Assembly: GCA_003344405.1 (NCBI GenBank)
Contig: NOWV01000058.1
Location: forward strand, 186,001-250,000
Origin: Trichoplax sp. H2
Lineage: Eukaryota > Placozoa > Uniplacotomia > Trichoplacea
Length of the DNA: 64,000 nt
Direction of reading: 5' to 3'
In this document: in pieces, positions 50,118 to 61,405 of the stretch
How the letters are laid out: each line of letters opens with the position of its first letter
Numbering within the stretch: position 1 is the stretch's first letter
Position numbers and translations under genes: made by a program
Notes under the pieces: generated by a model
Database searches by the model: none
Seen by the model: the letters and a program-made list of their open reading frames with translations, nothing else
What the model was told of the DNA's origin: nothing

Positions 50118-50630
50118 GTACTGTACTCTACAGGACTATATACTCTATGTGGTGTACAGAACAGTATAGTATGGCATTTGTCGTGTCGTTACCAGTACCG
50201 TACTGGTGCCGTGCTGGTGCCGTACTGATACCGTACTGGTACCGTACTAGCACTGGAGTACTCGAGTCACTCGTCCAAAAATAGCGTTTGTCGCGCTGTT
50301 ACCAGTACCGTACCGGTACAGTACTAGCACTTCAGTGCGCAAGTCAGTCGTCCAAAAATAGCAGTGTCACTTTGACACTGACACTCAGCTGCGGAACGGA
50401 CAGTTGGACACTGCTACCGGCGTGTCGCGTACGCCGGTTGAAGTCCATACTGTAATAGGATCCATTTGGCTGGACGCATGCGTTTCCACAGCTGTTGACG
50501 GCTGCTGATGCTACTACTGTACCCACAGTGCATACTGTAGTGTACTGTACATTGTACACTACACTCAGCTTAACTCTATCATTGCTGTACTGTACAGTAC
50601 AGTACTGTACTGTACTGTACTGTATGATTA
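50118..50630. repeat. GTAC/CGTAC palindrome cluster upstream of STK11
   Basis: About 100 bp before the STK11 start codon begins a cluster of near-palindromes: ccgtactggtaccgtactgg with variants (50195-50255), then a second round near 50300-50330, and an uninterrupted run of gtactgtac words at 50586-50625. Two partial copies of a longer unit, containing catttgtcg, ttaccagtaccg and gtccaaaaatagc, lie at about 50174-50285 and 50286-50362. Confidence 0.7.
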
Positions 50631-53600
50631 TTTTCAATGTCTCCCCTTGCTTCAAAAATCAAACTTGTATTCCGTTGAAATTCCTCTATCATATATATAA
50701 ATACCCGTAGAAGGATATCTCCGCAGAGACATAGATCGAATTGAGAAGTCATCGAGTTTAGGCCTGATTCAACTTACACAATTATATTTTTTCAGCGTGC
50801 TATCGAAAATAACTATCAGACCAGTATCTACACTTTACACAGCTCCAAACCACCCCTGATGCACAGTACTGTATTACTGTCAGAGGACGGAGTTGTTGTT
50901 TGTTGCTTTCTTGACTTGGTTATTTGTTTCTGCAAGTAATTTGAGTTGAAAGTCTTTTCACGTAAGCAGAATACCCAGATACACTGCTGTAATAAAATCC
51001 AATCACGAAAATTCCAAAGTTGTCAAAAATTACAACTTGATTCGATCGAATACAAAGACTAGCGACACACCGCTACTCTAGCCGAATACAACTAGTCAAG
51101 GATTTCTGGAAAGACCGAACTGTAGAGTTGAAAGTGGCCAGCTTATATTCATTTCGTAGCAGTCACAGCCACAATCAGCATAGCAACATTCTACCTTAAT
51201 TGACACATAGTCAGATGATTATTAGTGACAGCATTTTACCGCGGACCATTATGAATCCGATAAGGAAACAACTACATTATTTCCGTAGATATTATTCTTA
51301 GCAGTCACAGTACGGTAAACTAAGCATATCCTAGTATATGAATTACAGTTCTATTTTTACCTCTAGCCTTAATAGTAACTCAACACCTTGCTATACATAA
51401 TCATCTGTACTATAGCATCCAGTCTACCATGACAGTCCATAGCAGCCAGCTACCAAATACGTCTTAAGATAAATATAGAAAGTTACGCATCCATATATCT
51501 TACTAATATGGCTAAAAGTCTACAATCACAATACTAAGTTTCGTTACAACTGCAAAAACTAGAACATAGATTGATCATGCAACTGGGACTACTAAAAAGA
51601 AAGACACGAAAAGACGACACAGCTTTCAGTGGAAAGCAATGTACAAGCTAAATATTTTACCGCCCATTCTAGTATACAGTACCAAGGAAACCGTAGCCTG
51701 CCATGCTGGACAAAACCAACATGGCAGGCTAATCGGAGTGAATTTGGATGTGCACATTTACTAGGACACCCTTCTCTCGTAATACATGCACTCACATAGT
51801 CTATACCGTACATGCAGAACTGAAAAAAACACTCACACACACGTGTACACGCACAAAATATTTTGAATACAATAAATTTACCCTGGAATCGTACCTAAAA
51901 ATTTGTTTTTATCAGAGTGAACGATTAATCAGCTACAACTTATTAGCTGTTGTTCCCTCAGTTCAACTTTGTTACAAGATTTATAATCAAAGAATTGCAA
52001 TAATTACTGCAATGCACGCATGTATTAATGTCGAATAGCGTGTAATTAACATTATATATCAGTCCATATAGTAAATTTATTTTGAACGCTTTTTGTTATC
52101 TAAATTGATATTTCAATTTTGGGCATATTTTAAAGTTGAGTTGATATCAACTACTGGGATAATCCGAACAAAATGATATTTTATATTATTATGAGCAAAT
52201 AACATATTTATCATTGAAGTAAATTATTCTATTTATTACATGTTATGATAACATCACCTTAATCTAGTCAAAAATAAAATTAGAGATGTAAATAATAAAC
52301 TGCCATGAGTAAAAAATTTGCAAAGAGTAATTTGTTTACCCTTCATTGGTCACGAAAGATCAACCCATGTTATCGAGTAGAACAAACTAATGGTAATAGC
52401 CATTTTGACAGCTACAATTAGCCCGGTATTGATGCTACAAATTTACGATTAAAGTATATCGCCAGTTATTCATTAGTAATAACGAGTAGACAGAACTTAT
52501 ATATGAATATTAGTTTGCTTTGCCATTTAAATTGACATGTAATTATTCTACAATATGGACAAAAGGTAAGAAAAGCGGTGTTAATAAACGTTTTATACAA
52601 TTTTAAGTATGACGGCTGTAGTATATGCTTCTAAATACGGTATAGTCTATTCTCAGTGAAAGTTATTTCTACGACACTGGAACACAACTCTATATAATCT
52701 ATGTTTAATTAATAATTGACATTGTGGCAATCATGGAAATTTTTTATACTCTAGTTGCATGATATCATAAAACTACCTTAACATAGAAGTAAGATATTCT
52801 TAGTAATCATTGGTGTTTATAAATAACTCGATTTTGCTGTGCTTCTTACATTATAAAAGCTATCTTCAACAACTTATTACGATAATTAGTTCTGCCAGTT
52901 ACACGAAAACCCTCCTGCTTTACTTATTCTATCTTACTGTAGCTATTTGACTAGTCATGTCATTACACACGCTGTAACTTAACACAGCTTTCCTCGTCGT
53001 ACAGCCTGCAATAAAGACTACTTTTTTACCTAGTTATTCTCTTACAATTTACTGTGATTATGGTAATCGCTTAATCTTCGCAAACATCACAATTGACGGC
53101 AGAGATCGTAACAATTACAGCAGCCTTAACTACTTACTTCTCCGTAACTGGGTTGTACACCTCCAATATGGGTACAACCTTCTTGCTATCAATATTAAAA
53201 CAACCTCTTCAATGCATCAGCACAAATACCAATTATACATCCAGTTCAAGATAGGGCAAATCAACACATAAGCTGAGCAAAGTCATACGGTACTAATTGA
53301 TACAAGTGGATACTAGTTTAGAGAGATTAGTTGGTAAGCGATAATAATGAATATTAACTAATATTTTTATTGCATATTGGCCAAGGTCAGTTTTTCTGCT
53401 TATGAAAAAAGACAATTATGCTAACAAAGAATTCTGGATAAAGTTTAATGTGCAAGACAGGTAAAAGAGAGAAGATGGCTGATGAAAAGAGGCGGCAACA
53501 GCAACAATAATGGATCATTATTGTCAAGAATGATAGCATGATCAGATATCCGTATAGGACGAAAATTGATAAAACGAAAGGCTCGAACCTTAATCTATTT

Positions 53601-53869
53601 TAGACAACAAACGTCAAAATCAAATTTCACTAATAGGAACCTACGAATAGCAGTAATAACTTTTATTAACCATCACTAACTTAAACAATAAAATAAAATT
53701 ATACCCGTATTATAACAGCAAGAATTCAGTAACTAGTCTATTTTAGATTATGAATATTACTACCAAATTACATGAATATGAACTCATGAATAGCAATAAC
53801 AGCTTATAGGTCTCCTCTATCTGTCAATGTCTAAGTTTTAACACCAATTTCCATTTTAATTGATAAATA
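50631..53869. other. Gene-poor intergenic stretch
   Basis: No frame with a recognised motif or splice support. It contains one strong hairpin (51694-51731) and, at about 53146-53340, a diverged repeat that has a second copy near 59316-59530. The plus-strand frame at 51748-52038 (96 codons) has no recognisable features. Confidence 0.4.
51694..51731. repeat. 12-bp perfect inverted repeat hairpin
   Basis: tagcctgccatg at 51694-51705 pairs with catggcaggcta at 51720-51731. The 14-base loop contains a further tgg/cca pair. It is GC-richer than its surroundings. No T-run follows, so it is not an RNA polymerase III unit. Confidence 0.75.
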
Positions 53870-54148
53870 TCAACCTGTCTTTAATTTTCCTGCTGCTTGG
53901 GCGATTTTTATCACTTCTTCCGCTGTTTTCGCTCCTAGCTCAGCAAACTCACTAACATCTTTGANNNNNNNNNNNNNNNNNNNNCGAATAGCAGTAATAA
54001 CTTTTATTAACCATCACTCACTTAAACAATAAAATAAAATTATACCCGTATTATAACAGCAAGAATTCAGTAACTAGTCTATTTTAGATTATGAATATTA
54101 CTACCAAATTACATGAATATGAACTCATGAATAGCAATAACAGCTTAT
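53644..54148. repeat. Direct duplication around the second 20-N gap
   Basis: The 164 bp at 53644-53807 recur at 53985-54148 immediately after N 53965-53984. The stretch 53823-53964, ending at the gap, recurs at about 54279-54420. The offsets are 341 and 457 bp. The difference is one extra, diverged ttaaccatcacta unit of about 116 bp at 54149-54264. This fits two contig ends or alleles with different repeat number rather than a clean genomic duplication. Confidence 0.75.
53870..53964 (-). pseudogene. Truncated second copy of the 3' end of the 54.3-kb gene
   Basis: This fragment encodes the last 31 residues of the neighbouring intronless gene, including FAELGAKTAEEVIKIAQAAG and the stop, with no difference that I can see. 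It is cut off by the assembly gap at 53965. It is probably an assembly duplicate and not a real second gene. Confidence 0.6.
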
Positions 54149-54326
54149 ATTAACCATCACTAATTTTAAAGGATAAAATTAAGTTATATCTGCTTTGCAA
54201 AAGCCAGAAATTGAGCAATTATCGCTAGTTTGTTTTAGATGATCAGTATCAAAATCAAAATTTTACGAATGCGCTTTTCGTCAATGTCTAAGTTTTAACA
54301 CCAATTTCCATTTTAATTGATAAATA

Positions 54327-54848
54327 TCAACCTGTCTTTAATTTTCCTGCTGCTTGGGCGATTTTTATCACTTCTTCCGCTGTTTTCGCTCCTAGCTCAG
54401 CAAACTCACTAACATCTTTGACTCGATCTTTTAATTCGCCTAAAAATCCTTGATCTGCAGGAATATTTCTAAATCCTACAGCTGATATCCGAACATAGAA
54501 TCCAGATAATTGTTGTCCAGTTAGATTACCCCAAAACTTTTTTGCTGGATTAGTTTCATTCATTCTTGTAAATGTAGCTGCAACCCAAGAAACTGCAGCG
54601 TTAAAACCGGTCCTTTGCATATTTCCTGCCGATTCCTTCCAGTTCCAAGATCCGCCAAATTGAATAGGAAATGTTACGCTAACTTCATCTTCACTTGTAA
54701 GATCTACAATATGCTTTTGATTTAATTTATCAGTCCATGTCACTTTTAATCCGCCTCTAGCGTTATCAAAAGTTTGACTTCCTTTGTCCATTTCAATTCC
54801 ACTTGGTAATGGATAATCAGGTCCAGAGTGTGCTGATTTCGAAGACAT
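54327..54848 (-). CDS. Unknown intronless 173-residue protein
   Basis: One uninterrupted frame starts at ATG 54848 (aatATGTCTTCG) and ends at 54327. An in-frame upstream ATG at 54887 would add 13 hydrophobic residues and seems less likely. The N-terminal part holds GGLKVTWTDKLNQKH and QFGGSWNW, suggesting beta strands. The middle has FNAAVSWVAATF and LTGQQLSGFYVRISAVGF. The last 45 residues are Ala, Glu and Lys rich and probably helical (ELGAKTAEEVIKIAQAAGKL). No signal peptide, membrane helix or catalytic motif is evident. I do not recognise the family. The lack of introns in an intron-rich neighbourhood could mean a retrocopy, a transferred gene or simply a short gene. Confidence 0.65.
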   Translation of the reverse strand: MSSKSAHSGPDYPLPSGIEMDKGSQTFDNARGGLKVTWTDKLNQKHIVDLTSEDEVSVTFPIQFGGSWNWKESAGNMQRTGFNAAVSWVAATFTRMNETNPAKKFWGNLTGQQLSGFYVRISAVGFRNIPADQGFLGELKDRVKDVSEFAELGAKTAEEVIKIAQAAGKLKTG

Positions 54849-55326
54849 ATTTTTCTCTAATCGATAAAACACAATAACATAACACACATAAAGCTTTAAT
54901 TAAAGATGAAAATGTTACAGAGTGCACGTTAATAAAATAATAATTGGATGATGGCCAATATCATACTCGTATGTATGCTCTAATATATTTTGAACATGAG
55001 CACAAACTTAGCTCTAAGAATATACGACAGCAATAGCGTTTAATAATATTAATTTCCGTGTGTTTATACTCTGTAGCTACTGGTGAATATAGATAGAAGT
55101 ATAAAAGCGAGTTACTTTTCACAATAAAGAGATTTCATTAATTTATCCTTTACGTATATGGACAAAGTCTATATTGTTATTGCCATGAAAGTTAAGGGAG
55201 AAATTTATAATTATCACTGATCTTGATGAGTAGTTCGAGATAGATGAAGACCCAGGAATATCTCTGGTGTTGTATCTTTGTCACAAAATATATATTTACT
55301 ATGGTAATAATTGCATTACGCATTAT

Positions 55327-56790
55327 TTTCTGCATTGCCTCTACACGAAATAACGCTGTTTTTAATAAAATGATCCCGTGGTAATGACATGTAAAATTTT
55401 TAATAAGTTATGATATAAAAATATCGTGCATTGCATTACGCAGCGTTTTCTGCATTTATTATACATGGAATAGAGCTGTATATTAATAAGATGACACTGT
55501 GATGATGGCATCCAATCTTTTAATACTAGATGAAGTAGATATACCAGGCATGACATTATGCAGTTAATTATGCAACGTTTTCTGCTTTTACTACGCAAGG
55601 AATAGAGTTGCATGTTAATAAGATAACATTGCGATAATAGCATCTAATATTTTAATAGTAGATGAAACAAATACACCCTACATTACAGTATATTATGTAG
55701 TGTTTTCTTTGTTTACTGTACTAGTACATATGGAGTAGAGTTGGATATCAATGAGATGATACTTTGATGAAGACATCTGATATTTTAAAAATAGATGAAA
55801 TAAATACATTGTGCATTATCATGGACTGCTAGTACTAAGGCTTCTTATATTAGTTCACAACATTACATTATGTAGCATTTTCTGCATTTACTGTGGATAG
55901 AGTATATTTTTAAAATAGATAAAATAAATATACTGTGCGTTACATTATGCAACATTTTCTACATTGACAGAATAGAGCTGTAATATTAATAAAATGATAC
56001 TGCGATGATGGCATCAAGTTTTCAAAATAGATGATATAAATATGCTGTCCGTTACATTATGCAACATTTTCTGCATTGAAGGAATAGGGGTTTTATATCA
56101 ATAAAATGATACTACAATAATAGCATCTATTTTTTAAAATAGATGAAATAAATATACGTGCGTTAGATTATACAGTATTTTCTGTATTGACGAAATAGAG
56201 CTGTAGGAGTATGTTGATAAAATGATGCTGCAATGATAAAAATGTAACACTCTATTACTGGATGTATATGAAGCAAGAAATATTCCGTATATACTGTNNN
56301 NNNNNNNNNNNNNNNNNTACATTACAGTATATTATGTAGTGTTTTCTTTGTTTACTGTACTAGTACATATGGAGTAGACTTGGATATCAATGAGATGATA
56401 CTTGGATGAAGACATCTGATATTTTAAAAATAGATGAAATAAATACATTGCGCATTATCATGGACTGCTAGTACTAAGGCTTCTTATATTAGTTCATAAC
56501 ATTACATTATGTAGCATTTTCTGCATTTACTGTGGTTACATTATGCAACATTTTCTGCATTGAAGGAATAGAGGTTTTATATCAATAAAATGATACTGCA
56601 ATAATAGCATCTATTTTTTTAAAATAGATGAAATAAATATACGTGCGTTAGATTATACAGTATTTTCTGTATTGACGAAATAGAGCTGTAGGAGTATGTT
56701 GATAAAATGATGCTGCAATGATAAAAATGTAACACTCTATTACTGGATGTATATGAAGCAAGAAATATTCCGTATATACTGTACCATGCA
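55327..56790. repeat. Degenerate tandem array, about 110-125 bp unit, with a 20-N gap inside
   Basis: The landmarks ttttctgcat, gaatagagctgta, aataaaatgatactg and atagatgaaataaata recur in this order about ten times. Representative landmark positions are near 55446, 55572, 55702, 55876, 56063, 56172, 56517 and 56661. N 56298-56317 interrupts the array. Sequence right of the gap restarts at a point equal to 55680, and sequence left of it recurs up to 56782. Part of the apparent copy number therefore comes from an unresolved overlap. Confidence 0.8.
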
Positions 56791-59070
56791 TTGCATTATT
56801 TTAAATAATGACGTCTAGTTTGATAGCTAAAGCAAGCAACAAAAACTAGTCATATTATAATAGGTGATAAAACCGATTAATGCTTCCTAAAATCTTCGTA
56901 GAAATGTACATTAATAAATGATATAATAATTATAGCAATGTAACATTTTCATAACAAGTGAAAGAAATATGCAGGATAGGAGTTAATAGCCTTCAATACC
57001 TTACTACTAATTGTGCAAAAGCCAAAATAACTTGAATGATGATAATAAGAGCAAAGTGGAGCTCAAACTTCAGAAAATAGCGCAGTCAATTATGAGAGTT
57101 AGCCTTAATAGAATAAAACGTTTTAAACTCTTCTTAGTTAAACATATTTCAGGGGACAATTCACAGTAGGATATCGATGCAATTGCAAAACAAATTTTTT
57201 AAAATATTAGAACGATAAACGATAATTTGTAGCTATTGGAAATAACCCTGGCTAGACTGCAAATTAGAAGGACTAAAGTGCAACGGATGCTTACGTGCTG
57301 TCACGTACAAATAAACATGGTGAATTTGTTTACGTATTAAAAATAACAGAAATAAGCTCTAGATATACGCAAATGTACGTAACATATAGTCCTTATGTAC
57401 TGTATATCAAATTAGCTTTAACCGGGGATGTATTGAATTTAGCGATAGCCCTAACGACAATTAACATCATTCGAGGACATAAACATTCTCTATTCCATGT
57501 TCCTCAAAATACGGCATGGACTAATGACTCACAATTGCTATAAAATTCTTATTTATTTTATAAATAGTAGGGTCCATTAGCTGCATTGCACGAGTCCTAT
57601 GTAAAACATGTAAAAGTTTCTAGATATGCTATAACTATATGCATATATTCCATTTTAAGCAATACTGGCTTAAACACTCCTTCAGATGAAGGTGAAAGAT
57701 CTTTGCGTAGCGGACTTTAGATAGCATGTATGATATATATAATTATACATGGTATACAATGCACCCTGATTATATAAAATATAGAATACAGTGGCTTATT
57801 AGCCAAGACTGTATTTGTCCTATATAAAACATGTAAAGGATTCTAGATATGGTGTAATTATGATATTAAATTATATTGTACTTATCCCATGTGAAACAAG
57901 TACTAGAGAGATTCCATGAGTTGTATAATTATGGGCATGTTGCATCCCGTTTATATATCTAATATTGTGGCTTATTAGCTAATAGGCACTCGCCTCGTAA
58001 ATGTAGGAAATATAGAGAATTCTAGCAAGTATGTCCTCACAAACCAGCTTACAGCGGAAACAGCTAACTACAATAGACTATAGTTACTATGTAAGTATAA
58101 ATGCAGGATGGCCTTGTGTATGACAATCTTAGGCTAAAGCAAATAACTGCATTAAAGATTTCGTACCATTCTCGACAAGTATAAGAAACAAGAAATTGTA
58201 AACGTAGTTAAAGCTAGTATAAACAAAAGATGCAACTTTATCAAGTAGATGATTTCTACTCCTACACTCTTTATAGATTGAAATAGCGGCTCGTATACTC
58301 GTCTATGTTTGGTTTACAGTTGAATTCTATATATTATAATTAATTATAATTGTTAATATAGATTTTTTAATACAGCAGCTTATAGCCAAGTTGCTATTTG
58401 CTAGCAAGACAAGACTTAGGAGCATACAGTACGTTGTCGAAATTCCGCAATTGTAGCTCATAATGGATGCGTAGTGATATTGAAGTATCATGGATCTTTA
58501 ACTCAGTTTTTATACGATCTAGGCTAACTAGGTATAGATATAAATGAGAATAAGCCTACTGAAAAAAAGATGGGGAGACAGTGTTGTTAATAGAAATGTT
58601 GACGAGTTTCTGATGTTAGACTATAGACCATTTAAAGCATCATTAATTAAATCAAAGCCTTAGCTATTAGTTTCAGGGAAATTGACCAAAAAAATTTATA
58701 GACATATCTATATTACCGATTGCCTATAACTCGACGATTGTTTGCAATAGCCAAGTTTCCCAAAATTTCACTTATATTATTGTATAATTCCATGATAGAG
58801 AAAAACAATCACTAGATTAACCTATTGTCAAATGATTAGAAGCCACAACTCTACAGTTATTTGAATAAAAGCAGAAATGAATCTCCTGAATTAGACTTTT
58901 CTTTCAATTATAAACAGTGCAAGGAGTCAGTAGGGATATTCAGAGATGGTGATGAAGCTCATGCTTTAACACTATTTTGTAAAACTCACAACTAGCCTTT
59001 CTACTGCACGCGTATAGCATGCCTTAATTTCATACGTCAACGCCGGGACTCTGCAGTTAAGAGCATCTTT

Positions 59071-59092
59071 TAGGTTAGAGTTAGGGTTAGAG
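59071..59092. repeat. Short telomere-like tract
   Basis: taggttagagttagggttag contains one exact TTAGGG flanked by TTAGAG and TAGG variants, about three and a half units. It is too short to be a true telomere block and lies inside a region of diverged duplications. Confidence 0.5.
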
Positions 59093-60689
59093 TAAACTAG
59101 GGTCCGATTTCATGTATCAATGCTGAGACTCTGCGGCTAAGTGAATCTCTTTAAGTTGTAACTTCTTTTCCAATCATAAATAGTACAAACGGTCAACAAG
59201 AGTAATCACTGACGATGATGAAAGTCATGCTTTAACAATATTTTGTAAAAAAAAACTCATAACTGGCTTTCTAACGATACACCTATACCATAACATAACC
59301 TCAAGTTATCTATCATCTATGCCCGTGGACCTCCAATAGGAGTACAATCTTTAGCTATCAACATTAACACAATCTTTGTAATGTGCCGGCACAAATACCA
59401 TCTATACATCTAGCATTAGATAGAAGAAATCAACGCAAAACATGAGAAAATGGAAGGCAAAACAAATTAATTATTCTACCAGTCTATTGACTATTCGATA
59501 TCAGTATCGTATAATACGGAGAAATACTAGTTAGTAGCCAATCGGAGAAGACAATATTTAAGGAAATAAAAGCTATAATTACAACGTAGTATTCAACGAA
59601 CAAGAATGTAAAATTGTATACCATTTCGTATGCAATGCACTGCAAGCAGCAAAGCTGTAAAAGATGATGAAATTATAGAATCAATTTAGTAGACAATTTT
59701 TATTGGATATGAGTACTGTAGTAATTATCGATCCTTAATGGATACTGGGTGTTACGATAGAGAAATGAAACTTAGAATACTATCTAATTCGTAACGATTG
59801 ATAGTGAAAATTTTAATTGATCACCAAATGATTATATGACATGGATAAAGCCATTATTAAACAGTAAAATATAGCACAAATAAATAAAAATTTGGATGAA
59901 CTAAAAGAAGAAACTATCACTGACGGTAGTGATATACTACTGTATATACGATAGTAATGAGATCATGCATTTAATACTTTATTAATACGTCAAATAGCTT
60001 TAAGCATATGGTTGTAAATGACCGAAATGGCCATCAACATATGTTCTTCTCTATATTGTAGCGACCTAGACAAGATAAGGAATAGTAGCGTTGACCAATT
60101 CTGGACAGATAGCAATTAACCCAAGACTGCAAGTAAGCCTCTGAAAGACTAAAAATGATGGCCGAAGAAAAATTAGGGGTAATTGCTATTGAATATTGCT
60201 TCATTTTCTCAGAGATAGATACCATCAATTCAATACATTCCTTATTTATGTGTTCGATTTTAAAATAAATCCAAAATCGTTTTATATTCATTTAAAACTA
60301 CTGTAAAAAATAAATACTCGAGGCGATAAAGCAAAAAATATTTTATTTTGGCATAATAATTACCTCTCAGTATCCCAACTCAATCTTACTATAACGGATA
60401 GATGGATTTCGGCTATGACATAATCCAATTTTACGATACAAAACTGCCTAATTGAATATCAAGGTTTATTGATTTTAAGTGCTATCTCTGTCAGTAAGAG
60501 GTAAAATAAAGTTGTAAAATCCTCACAGATCATGAATCATGCTTGAAAGGATTACTCTAGCCATAGCTAGTTTCAATATAGTAATCTATTACATGCATAT
60601 ATATATATATAATTAAACAACTTAGACGATCAACAATACTACCTATATTGCAGAATTCCTCCTCTAGAAGATCAAATATCAGAAAAATT

Positions 60690-61110
60690 TTGCTTACTCT
60701 CCTTTATGTTCCATGATAGTATTTCTTTAGTCACAAAATAGTGCTAGTTTTTCTAACATGCACATATTCTACCAGAATTCTACTAGGCTTGTAGTCTTTA
60801 CATTAGATTTAGATTGGTCATCTATGTTCCACATCGTATTTTATTGACCACAAATCATGCCAGGTTTTCTAAGTCCACCCTTTCTACCAAAATGCTATTA
60901 GTATTGAATCTCGTAGTCTTTAGATTAGATTTAGATTAGTATTTAGATGAAAAATCAATAGAATTTTACTTACTCTCTTCTATGTTCCATGATTGTCATT
61001 TTCCTTGACCACAAAATGATTTAAACTCTTTCTAAAAATCCGTGCATTCTGCCAAAATGCTATTAGTATTGAACTTTTCGATGCTTTCGATTACGTTTAA
61101 ATTTTAGTTA
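60690..61110. repeat. Three-copy tandem repeat, about 140 bp
   Basis: Copies at about 60690-60815, 60816-60950 and 60975-61110 share the order tatgttcca, gaccacaaa, ttctaccaaaatgctattag and gattagatttagat. They are diverged, noncoding and immediately precede the first recognised exon of the sorting nexin gene. Confidence 0.65.
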
Positions 61111-61405
61111 CTGTGGCATATAATAAAAAGGAATCAAAAGATTCATATTAAGAGATGCTTTACTAGTACTGCCATGATAAAATTCTATTTATTGTCGCCA
61201 ATTAGCCAACATTGGTGGTATGCAACTTTACATCTATACCATATATTCTATCGAAATAAGCGAAAATCAATAGTAACATAAAAATAAAGGAAGCATGTCT
61301 CTTCTTTCTTTATATTTATTTATCAGCGTTTCATTTTTAAGAAAAATGATTACAGCTGCATGACATAAGCTTAGTCTTGATTATTTTCATTTTTCTTTTC
61401 TCAGA

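Larger units (their letters stand above)
56791..61405. other. Repeat-rich intergenic or 5' region of the sorting nexin gene
   Basis: No frame with a motif was found; the plus-strand frame at 57295-57543 is unsupported. The stretch is a mosaic of diverged short duplications: aaaacatgtaaa-containing units at 57600-57900, a pair at 58877-59020 and 59143-59292, the dispersed repeat at 59316-59530, and a triplet at 60690-61110. 5' exons of the sorting nexin may lie here unrecognised. Confidence 0.4.

Noticed and set aside
51748-52038. 96-codon plus-strand frame
   Set aside because: No motif, no plausible start context, and partly overlapped by another frame on the opposite strand.
57295-57543. 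82-codon plus-strand frame, considered as a 5' exon of the sorting nexin
   Set aside because: No donor at a useful place and no resemblance to SNX7/SNX30 N termini.
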